DNA of 64,000 nucleotides from Flavobacterium difficile (GTDB lineage: Bacteria; Bacteroidota; Bacteroidia; Flavobacteriales; Flavobacteriaceae), in the NCBI RefSeq assembly GCF_011392115.1, contig NZ_JAAJBT010000002.1:310001-374000 (forward strand), in the 5' to 3' direction. A program made the position numbers and the translations under genes. The notes under the pieces were generated by a model. The model did not search any database. It was given only the letters and a program-made list of their open reading frames with translations, and had not been told where the DNA came from. Positions 53,793 through 60,940 of the stretch are shown in pieces; the stretch's first letter is position 1; the number at the start of each line of letters is the position of its first letter.

Positions 53793-53817
53793 TAGTTTTT
53801 TTTGCGAATATATAAAA

Positions 53818-54681
53818 TTATAATATTTCTTCTACATGTTTTTTAATATTACTAGCAATTTTTGATGTAGGCAAATCGTTTTCATCGTTTCCAAAAGGAT
53901 CTTCTATTTCTTCTGCTATTAACTCTAAACTGGCTAAAACGTAAAAGATGAAAATTACAACAGGTACAATGTAATAGCCTAAACTAAAAACAAAACCAAA
54001 AGGTAAGGTCATCACATAAAAGAAAATAAATTTTTTGATGAACGCACTATAAGAATAGGGAATAGGTGTGTTTTTTATTCTTTCACAAGCACCACAAACA
54101 TCGGTAAACGATTGAATTTCTGCATTTAAAATAATCAATTGATCACCCGAAATTTTATTAGATTTATACAAATCGTTAATTTTACTGAACAACATTTTGG
54201 CCACTTGATTGGGTTTGTGTTTGTTGTGATCTATTTCTAAATCGAGTCCTTCAAATAACATTTTGCCCACTTCTTCATTGCTTAAATGTTTGGCTAAAAT
54301 GGAAGCATATCCAGGAATGACACGTCTAAAAAAATACTTATCATTTTCATTTTCTAAAATAACAGATAATTTTATGGCTAAATTTCTAGAATTGTTTACC
54401 AAACTTCCCCATAATTTTCTTCCTTCCCACCATCTATCATAAGCGGTATTGGTGCGATAAGCTAAAAGTAATGATAAAACAAAACCAACTGTGGTATGCA
54501 TGATAGAAATGTTTTTTACATGACTATCATCTTTCAATTTAAAATAATGAATTTCAAAGTAACATATTGCTGCTGAATACGCTCCAATTAACAACATCAA
54601 TGTAAAAAGTTGTCGAAAAGTATCCGATTTATGAAACTTGAAAATAAAGGTTAACCAATCTTTTGGGTTGTATTGTACCAT
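53818..54681 (-). CDS. Bestrophin family anion channel-like membrane protein
   Basis: 287 residues with four membrane helices. The motif VGFVLSLLLAYRTNTAYDRW followed by WEGRKLWGSLVNNSRNLAI is the bestrophin signature, and PIPYSYSAFIKKFIFFYVMT and PFGFVFSLGYYIVPVVIFIF form the later helices; EEIEDPFGNDENDLP near the end is conserved in the family. Bacterial members conduct ions, cations in the studied Klebsiella homologue. Followed on the 5' side by the 14-bp repeat array. Confidence 0.92.
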   Translation of the reverse strand: MVQYNPKDWLTFIFKFHKSDTFRQLFTLMLLIGAYSAAICYFEIHYFKLKDDSHVKNISIMHTTVGFVLSLLLAYRTNTAYDRWWEGRKLWGSLVNNSRNLAIKLSVILENENDKYFFRRVIPGYASILAKHLSNEEVGKMLFEGLDLEIDHNKHKPNQVAKMLFSKINDLYKSNKISGDQLIILNAEIQSFTDVCGACERIKNTPIPYSYSAFIKKFIFFYVMTLPFGFVFSLGYYIVPVVIFIFYVLASLELIAEEIEDPFGNDENDLPTSKIASNIKKHVEEIL

Positions 54682-54686
54682 GGTTT

Positions 54687-54793
54687 AAGGTAAAAGTAAA
54701 AAGTTAAAAGAGCCAATTAAAATGAGCCAAGTTAAAAGAGCCAAGTTAAAAGAGCCAAGTTAAAAGTGTTATTTTAAAGGTAAAAGTAAAAAG
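54687..54793 (+). repeat. 14-bp GAGCCAAGT-type repeat array flanked by 17-bp direct repeats, copy C
   Basis: Units start at 54710, 54724, 54738 and 54752, each GAGCCAA(G/T)TTAAAA with small changes. The array is bracketed by two perfect copies of AAGGTAAAAGTAAAAAG (54687-54703 and 54777-54793). Same unit, inverted, at 9792-9852 and 59414-59483. Confidence 0.9.
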
Positions 54794-54808
54794 AAACAAG
54801 TGTTTTTA

Positions 54809-56113
54809 CTAATTTAATTTTAAAGTTCCTGCCAATTCTTTTAAGTTGATTTCTGAAAGTTTGGTAACATATTGCGCATTAGAATAACGAACTGAAGCTT
54901 CTATAAAGTTTTGTTGTGCGGTTCTAAATTCAAGAGTTGTTATGGTACCGATTTTGAATTTTGCAAGTGTAATATCTAGATTTTGTTTAGCAATTTCTAA
55001 GTTTTTTTCTTCCACTTTTACTAACTCTAAATTCGTTTGATAACTGGCAAATAAGCTACCTAATTGCGAGGTTAACGACAATTTTTGTTGTTCTAAAACA
55101 TAATTCGCGTTTTCAACTTGATATCGGGCCACTTTTTCATTTTTATTTTGAAGAAAACCATTAAAAATAGGTAATGAAGCAGAAACTCCGTAAACAAAAC
55201 CTTGTCCAGATGATTGTGTTACGAATCCTAAAGAGGCTTCTGAACGGGTGAAATTATATCCAGATGTCAATCTAACAGTTGGATAACGATTGGCTTTCAC
55301 TTGTTTTAAATTTAAATCGGCTACTTTTTTGGTTAGAATTTGAGCTTGCAACTGCGGATTTTGTTTTTCAGCAGTAGCTTTGAGTTCGTTGAAATCTAAG
55401 TTTTGTGCTACAGTTATTTCAGAGTTAACTTTAAAATCAGTTAACAACTCTCTAACTAATAATTCGTTCATTCTGATTTTAGTGATTCGGTAAAGTTCTT
55501 TTTGTTTTAATAATAAACTCAAATCGGTATTTAAATCTACTTGAGCATTTAACACTTCTAATTTAGAAGCTTTACCAATACTAAATCTGTTTTTAGCCGT
55601 TTCTAAACGTTGATTTGAAATTACAATCGCCGTATCAATTGAAGCCATCATTTGTTGTTGTTGTGCCAAGTCGAAATACGTTACATACACATCGCTTACT
55701 TTGGTTAAAATAGCCGCTTGTAGTTCCGATTTCCCTTGTTCTTCTAAAACTTTTAGCTGTTCTTTTCTGGCAAACATTCGCATCCCATCAAAAATGGTCC
55801 AATCTAAACCAATTCCATAATTTAAGTTCATGTTTTTGGCATTGTCTAATTCTCTTGTAGTACCGCCAGCTTGAGTTTGTTTGGTATCAATTTGACTGTT
55901 GTTATTCGTTAAATTTAAACTTACTAATGGAAGAATTCCAGCATTAGCCAAATTGTTATTGGTTTCGTCGATTTTTAAATTGTTTTCCGCAATTTTAATA
56001 TCGTAATTATTTTCTAGGGATATTTTTACAGCGTCTTCAAGCGAAAGGATTTCCTGTGCTTGTGCTGAGAATCCAATTAAGAAAAGAAAAGCTATTTTAT
56101 ATAAATTTTGCAT
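54809..56113 (-). CDS. TolC family outer-membrane efflux protein
   Basis: 434 residues with a signal peptide (MQNLYKIAFLFLIGFSAQAQ). Two outer-membrane efflux repeats: LSLEDAVKISLENNYDIKIA, NNLKIDETNN and the paired RFSIGKASKLEVLNAQVDL and KFKIGTITTLEFRTAQQNF blocks characteristic of TolC. The trimer forms the exit duct for the RND pump encoded upstream on the same strand. Gene order is adaptor, pump, TolC. Confidence 0.94.
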   Translation of the reverse strand: MQNLYKIAFLFLIGFSAQAQEILSLEDAVKISLENNYDIKIAENNLKIDETNNNLANAGILPLVSLNLTNNNSQIDTKQTQAGGTTRELDNAKNMNLNYGIGLDWTIFDGMRMFARKEQLKVLEEQGKSELQAAILTKVSDVYVTYFDLAQQQQMMASIDTAIVISNQRLETAKNRFSIGKASKLEVLNAQVDLNTDLSLLLKQKELYRITKIRMNELLVRELLTDFKVNSEITVAQNLDFNELKATAEKQNPQLQAQILTKKVADLNLKQVKANRYPTVRLTSGYNFTRSEASLGFVTQSSGQGFVYGVSASLPIFNGFLQNKNEKVARYQVENANYVLEQQKLSLTSQLGSLFASYQTNLELVKVEEKNLEIAKQNLDITLAKFKIGTITTLEFRTAQQNFIEASVRYSNAQYVTKLSEINLKELAGTLKLN

Positions 56114-56130
56114 AATGTTTTTATGTTTAC

Positions 56131-56190
56131 CCGCAGATTCACAGATTTTTTAAATTGTATTTGAATCGATTTTAATTGGCGAATCTGCGG
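56131..56190. repeat. 60-bp inverted repeat in the tolC-RND gap
   Basis: CCGCAGATTC and GAATCTGCGG are perfect ten-base arms around a 40-base A+T-rich centre that also holds CACAGATTTT. Related to the CACAGATT palindromes at other loci. It may fold in the mRNA between the pump and TolC genes. Confidence 0.75.
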
Positions 56191-56196
56191 TTTATT

Positions 56197-59100
56197 TTAT
56201 CTTTCTAAAGCATCTAAATTATCAAATTCTGGTCGGTGTTTTTTGGCTTTCGACCACATTAAATAAATGGCCGGAATTACAAATAAAGTTAAGACCAATG
56301 AAAACAATGTTCCACCAACGATAACAACACCCATTCCGATTCTACTCGTTGAAGCTGCTCCAAGTGACATTGCAATTGGTAAAGCTCCAAGGGCAATAGC
56401 TAAACTCGTCATTAAAATTGGTCGTAAACGCGCTTCAGAAGCTTCGATAATGGCTTCGTATTTTGGTTTGCCTTGTTCTCTAAGTTGATTCGCAAATTCT
56501 ACAATTAAGATTCCGTTTTTGGTTACCAATCCGATAAGCATTACAGTTCCAATTTGACTGAAAATGTTCCAAGTTTGTCCGAATAACCATAGCGAGAACA
56601 ATGCTCCAGCCACCGCCATCGGAACCGTTAATATGATGATAAACGGATCGATAAAACTTTCAAATTGAGCTGCTAAAATCAAATAAATTAATAATAAAGC
56701 CAAGCCAAATGCGAATGAAGTATTCGAACTACTTTCCACAAAATCTCTTGATTCTCCACCTAAATCGGTGGTAAAGGTTTCATCTAAAACTTTAGCTTTG
56801 ATTTCATCCATGGCATCAATTCCATCCACCATACTTTTTCCTGGCGCTAAACCAGCAGAAACGGTAGCCGACATGTAACGATTGTTATGAAACAATTGCG
56901 GTGGATTACTTTGCTCGTCAACTTCTACAACGTTATCCAATTGAATCAATTCTCCGGCTTTATTTTTAACAAACATAGAAGTCAAATCCAAAGGCGCATC
57001 TCTATCTTTTTGATCGAATTGTCCGATAACTTGATATTGTTTTCCATTCTGCATGAAATACCCAAAACGTTGTCCACTTAAGGAAAGTTGTAAAGTTTGT
57101 GCCACATCTAAAACAGAAATACCTAAACTTTCCGCTTTTTCACGATTGATGGTAACGTTAATTTCTGGTTTGTTGAATTTTAAATTCACATCCACATTTG
57201 AGAAAGTTTCATTTTTACTCGCTTCTTCCATGAATTGAGGAATTTTTTCTCTTAATTTCTCAAAATTCGGAGCTTGAATGATGTACTGAATAGGTAAACC
57301 ACCTCTACGATTCACCGCAATAGTAGGTTGTTCTGAAACGTTGACTTTAGCTTGCGGATATTTTTTGGTCCATTTGTTTAAATTATCTACAATTTCTTTT
57401 TGTGTTTTGGTTCTTTCACTAGGTTCTACAAGTGCCAAACGAACACGACCTGTATTTACAGAAGAAGATAAAAACCCAGGTGAAGTAATAACCAAAGCTA
57501 CTTTTTTCTCTGGAATAGAATCGTTGATCAAATCAGACAATTCGGTCATGAATCGGTCGGTATATTCGTATGTTGAACCTTCTGGCGTTGAAACACTTAC
57601 TACACCTAAACTTCTGTCGTCATAAGGTGCTGTTTCTTTTGGTAAAATTTTGAAAAATAAAACGATTAAGCCAATACAAATAATAATGATAGGAAAACTC
57701 AACCATTTTCTTTTCATGAAATTCTTTAGAGCATTCGCGTAACCCTGATTTAATCCTACAAAATAAGGTTCTGTAAAATGGTAAAATCTCGTTTTCTTTT
57801 GTTCGCCGCCTTTCATTAAATAGGCGTTTAACATTGGTGTTAAAGTTAAAGATACGAAAGCGGAAATTAAAACCGCAGCACCAATTACCACACCAAACTC
57901 TCGGAACAAACGCCCTACGAAACCTTCTAAAAACACAATTGGTAAGAAAACGGCTGCTAGTGTAATAGAAATTGAAATTACAGCAAAGAAAATCTCGTTC
58001 GAACCTTTAATGGCTGCTTCGATAGGCGACATGCCTTCTTCTACTTTTTTGAAGATGTTTTCGGTCACCACAATTCCATCATCTACTACTAATCCTGTAG
58101 CTAATACGATGGCTAAAAGAGTCAATACATTGATAGAAAAGCCACACAAATACATGATGAAAAACGTTGCAATCAATGACACTGGAATATCTATTAATGG
58201 TCGGAATGCAATAGACCAATCTCTAAAAAATAAGAAGATGATCAAAACCACCAAAATAATTGAAATCAATAAAGTTTCCGCAACTTCAACTACTGATTTT
58301 TTAATGAAAAGCGTATTGTCTAAAGCAATATCAATTTTAATATCTTTAGGTAATTCTTTTTTTAATTTGTCGAATTGTTCGTAAAACTGATCGGCAATTT
58401 CTAAATAATTACTTCCTGGTTGTGGCACAATTGCTACGGCAACCATTGGATTTCCTGATTCGGTAAACTTAGTTTCTAAATTTTCTGATTCTAAAGAAGC
58501 GCGACCCACATCACTTAAACGAACTGTTTTATTTTCGTTAGAAACAATAATTATATCATTAAATTCCTTTTCTGTTGATAAATTCCCAAGCGTTTTAACC
58601 ATTAATTCGGTATTCGCACCCGTTAATTTTCCGGAAGGTAATTCTACGTTTTGTTTGTCTAAAGCGGTTCTTACATCAGAAACCGTTACACCGTATGCGT
58701 TTAGTTTGATAGGATCAATCCAAATTCGCATCGAATATCTTTTTTGTCCCCAAATTTGAACACCACTCACACCAGGAATAGTCTGAATTCTTTCCGCTAT
58801 CACATTTTCGGCATAATCGCTTAATTCTAAAGCATCTCTGGAGTTACTTTGCACCGTCATCGAAATAATGGCATCCGAATCGGCATCCGCTTTTGAAACG
58901 ACTGGTGGCGCGTCGATATCTTGTGGTAAACTTCTAACGGCTTGCGATACTTTATCTCGCACATCATTAGCCGCTTCTTCTAAGTTTTTCTCCAGTTTAA
59001 ATTCGATAGTAATGTTACTAGAACCTTGATTACTTGAAGACGTAATGTTTCGAATTCCATCAATAGAATTAATCGCTTTTTCAAGTGGTTCCGTAATTTG

Positions 59101-59283
59101 TGATTCGATAATGTCTGAATTCGCACCCGTATAATTCGTACGAACAGAAATCTGAGCCGGATCAATAGATGGGAATTCACGAACTCCCAAATAGGTGTAC
59201 CCCAAAATACCAAACAGAATAATTAAAAGGTTAATTACTATGGTAAAAACAGGTCTTTTTATACTTAATGTAGATAAAGTCAT
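56197..59283 (-). CDS. RND efflux transporter permease (HAE1 type)
   Basis: 1028 residues, the normal RND length, with helix 1 (IKRPVFTIVINLLIILFGIL), a large periplasmic loop (VSQAVRSLPQDIDAPPVVSK), helices 2-6 with LLAIVLATGLVVDDGIVVTE and the transmembrane aspartates of motif A, a second periplasmic loop and helices 8-12 (VMLIGLVTKNGILIVEFANQ, LRPILMTSLAIALGALP). It exports hydrophobic or amphipathic compounds by proton exchange; substrates not predictable. Works with the adaptor and TolC proteins of the same operon. Confidence 0.96.
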   Translation of the reverse strand: MTLSTLSIKRPVFTIVINLLIILFGILGYTYLGVREFPSIDPAQISVRTNYTGANSDIIESQITEPLEKAINSIDGIRNITSSSNQGSSNITIEFKLEKNLEEAANDVRDKVSQAVRSLPQDIDAPPVVSKADADSDAIISMTVQSNSRDALELSDYAENVIAERIQTIPGVSGVQIWGQKRYSMRIWIDPIKLNAYGVTVSDVRTALDKQNVELPSGKLTGANTELMVKTLGNLSTEKEFNDIIIVSNENKTVRLSDVGRASLESENLETKFTESGNPMVAVAIVPQPGSNYLEIADQFYEQFDKLKKELPKDIKIDIALDNTLFIKKSVVEVAETLLISIILVVLIIFLFFRDWSIAFRPLIDIPVSLIATFFIMYLCGFSINVLTLLAIVLATGLVVDDGIVVTENIFKKVEEGMSPIEAAIKGSNEIFFAVISISITLAAVFLPIVFLEGFVGRLFREFGVVIGAAVLISAFVSLTLTPMLNAYLMKGGEQKKTRFYHFTEPYFVGLNQGYANALKNFMKRKWLSFPIIIICIGLIVLFFKILPKETAPYDDRSLGVVSVSTPEGSTYEYTDRFMTELSDLINDSIPEKKVALVITSPGFLSSSVNTGRVRLALVEPSERTKTQKEIVDNLNKWTKKYPQAKVNVSEQPTIAVNRRGGLPIQYIIQAPNFEKLREKIPQFMEEASKNETFSNVDVNLKFNKPEINVTINREKAESLGISVLDVAQTLQLSLSGQRFGYFMQNGKQYQVIGQFDQKDRDAPLDLTSMFVKNKAGELIQLDNVVEVDEQSNPPQLFHNNRYMSATVSAGLAPGKSMVDGIDAMDEIKAKVLDETFTTDLGGESRDFVESSSNTSFAFGLALLLIYLILAAQFESFIDPFIIILTVPMAVAGALFSLWLFGQTWNIFSQIGTVMLIGLVTKNGILIVEFANQLREQGKPKYEAIIEASEARLRPILMTSLAIALGALPIAMSLGAASTSRIGMGVVIVGGTLFSLVLTLFVIPAIYLMWSKAKKHRPEFDNLDALER

Positions 59284-59284
59284 C

Positions 59285-59395
59285 TTTGATTTACGATTTA
59301 CGATTTTGGATTTACGAATGATGATTTACGAATTACGAATGATGATTTTGGATTTTAAAAATGATTGTTACATGAAGTAAAACCCGTAAATCGTA
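59285..59395. repeat. Tandem TTACGATTTACGA-type repeat
   Basis: GATTTACGA and GAATGATGATTT words recur three to four times with small changes between the adaptor and pump genes (a minus-strand operon). A plus-strand open frame over it reads periodic DLRFTILDLRMMIYELRMM, which is a repeat artefact rather than a gene. Confidence 0.7.
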
Positions 59396-59413
59396 TATCT
59401 CATATCGTAAATT

Positions 59414-59483
59414 TCACTTGGCTCTTTTAACTTTTTACTTGGCTCTTTTTACTTGGCTCTTTTTACTTTTCACTTGGCTCTTT
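59414..59483 (-). repeat. 14-bp GAGCCAAGT-type repeat array, copy B
   Basis: The minus strand carries GAGCCAAGT four times, with AAAAAGTTAAAA-type spacers. The array includes the stop and the last codons (KEPSEK) of the RND adaptor gene. Confidence 0.85.
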
Positions 59484-60536
59484 CAGTTGTACTTTTATTT
59501 CAGCTTCATCTTTTAATGCCATGACTCCTGAAGTTAATAAGGTGTCGCCAGATTTGATGCCGCTGGTTACTACTACATCTTTGGCTGTTCTGGCTAAGGT
59601 TTCGATTTTTACTTCTTTAGCTTTTCCGTTATTGGCTATAAAAACTACTTTTCCATCCTGAATGGGTACAACCGCTTCGGTAGGAATTACAATCGCATCT
59701 TTAATATTTTTTAAAGAAAGTTCGATAGTGGCGAACGTTCCAGGTAATAATTTTCCATTTGAATTATTAGCGATGGCACGAATTTTTAGGGTTCTTGTTG
59801 CAGTTTCAATTTCTGGCTCGATGGCGTAAATTTTTGCAGAGAACTTTTGTGGATTATTTGGAATGGTAAATAGGATAGAAGCCTTACTTTCAATTTCTGA
59901 AGCATATTTTTCAGGAATAGAAAAACTAATTTTCACTTGATTCGAACTTACTAATTTGGTGATGATTGTAGTAGGCGTTACGTATGTTCCAGGTGAAATA
60001 TTTCGCAAACCAATTTTCCCTGAAAAGGGTGCTCTAATAGTTGTTTTAGCAATTTGAGCTTGAATCAATTGGGTTTGTGCTTTTAAACTTCTAAATTCAG
60101 CGCTAGCAATATCATATTCTTCCTGACTGATGGCTTCTTTTTGTAGTAATAACTTCGCTCTTCTTTCGTTTTCTCCAGCTAATTTTTGTTTGGTAAGGGC
60201 TTGAGACAATTGCGCTCTCAATTCGATATCGTTGACTTTTAATAAAACCTGACCTTTACTAACATTTGAACCTTCTGAGAAAGAAATTTTTTCTACAATT
60301 CCAGATACTTCACTTCTAATTTCGACGTTTTCATTGGCTTCAATAGAACCAGAAAGTGAAATTGCATTAGAAAAATCTTTTGACGAAACAACTATAGCAG
60401 TAACAGATAATGGTGGTTTTTTATCTCCTTTTTTATCATTTTTTTCAGATTCTCCTGAATTTTTTGAAATTCGGTAACCAATAAGTCCTAAAAGAGTTAG
60501 GGAAATTAACGTGATACTGATAGTTTTAATCTTCAT
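59463..60536 (-). CDS. RND efflux periplasmic adaptor (membrane fusion protein)
   Basis: 357 residues. N-terminal anchor or signal (ISITLISLTLLGLIGYRI), Lys-rich linker, barrel-sandwich half-lipoyl pair (NVEIRSEVSGIVEKISFSEG, TTIRAPFSGKIGLRNISPGT) around a coiled-coil hairpin (about 95-165), then beta-barrel (VKISFSIPEKYASEIES) and membrane-proximal domains (ALPGT-like LLPGTFATIEL). It links the pump to TolC. The final residues KEPSEK are encoded by a 14-bp dispersed repeat. A promoter match lies at 60559-60566. Confidence 0.95.
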   Translation of the reverse strand: MKIKTISITLISLTLLGLIGYRISKNSGESEKNDKKGDKKPPLSVTAIVVSSKDFSNAISLSGSIEANENVEIRSEVSGIVEKISFSEGSNVSKGQVLLKVNDIELRAQLSQALTKQKLAGENERRAKLLLQKEAISQEEYDIASAEFRSLKAQTQLIQAQIAKTTIRAPFSGKIGLRNISPGTYVTPTTIITKLVSSNQVKISFSIPEKYASEIESKASILFTIPNNPQKFSAKIYAIEPEIETATRTLKIRAIANNSNGKLLPGTFATIELSLKNIKDAIVIPTEAVVPIQDGKVVFIANNGKAKEVKIETLARTAKDVVVTSGIKSGDTLLTSGVMALKDEAEIKVQLKEPSEK

Positions 60537-60558
60537 AGTAATTAGCTTATATTCGATA

Positions 60559-60566
60559 CAAATCTA
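60559..60566 (-). promoter_or_regulatory. -7 box (TAnnTTTG) of the efflux operon
   Basis: Minus strand TAGATTTG, a perfect match, 22 bases before the adaptor ATG. Confidence 0.5.
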
Positions 60567-60800
60567 CTTCTACTAATTAATACTGCCAAAACCTTACAAT
60601 TTTTTTAACATACTTGTAGGTACAAGTGTTTGAATTTTTTGGATTAAAAGAAAGTTTGTGATAAAATGTTTTTTTAGACACTAATGCATGAATTTTATGA
60701 AATTTTTATTTGCGAATTAGTGGCAATTTTTTATTTACAATTTATTTGCCACAGGTTTCGTGGCAATTTTAATATTTTAAAAATATTGCCACGATTTTTT
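60567..60800. repeat. Cluster of nested inverted repeats in the efflux-recG gap
   Basis: No gene is visible in this part of a 401-base gap. CACTAAT at 60680-60686 faces ATTAGTG near 60716-60722; GTGGCAA (60720-60726) faces TTGCCAC (60746-60752); and CGTGGCAAT (60759-60767) faces ATTGCCACG (60785-60793). The last pair is a perfect nine-base stem with a 17-base A+T loop. The set looks like stacked intergenic palindromes. Confidence 0.65.
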
Positions 60801-60813
60801 TAGTTGACATAAA

Positions 60814-60840
60814 AAAACTCCTAATTGGGTTTGGAGTTTT
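60814..60840 (-). terminator. Probable terminator of recG
   Basis: AAAACTCC and GGAGTTTT pair around an eleven-base loop, T-rich on the minus strand, about 100 bases past the recG stop. Confidence 0.7.
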
Positions 60841-60907
60841 GGGGTTTTTATTTATTTCGCGAAAGGATTCATGCAGTAGCGGTACATGGATAGATAATCC
60901 GCGCTAT

Positions 60908-60940
60908 TGACACATCGTCAAATTGAAAATTGACCCATTA
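60908..60940. repeat. Short shared motif overlapping a stop codon, copy 2
   Basis: GACACATCGTCAAATTG, then AATTGACCCATTA, matches the pattern at 18233-18266. Its last TTA is the recG stop codon. Confidence 0.4.

Noticed and set aside
54687..54793. CRISPR array
   Set aside because: Units of 14 bases without unique spacers and no cas genes; this is a simple tandem repeat.
59195..59380. Plus-strand open frame with periodic DLRFTILDLRMMIYELRMM
   Set aside because: It is the translation of the TTACGA-type tandem repeat and of the antisense of the RND gene start.
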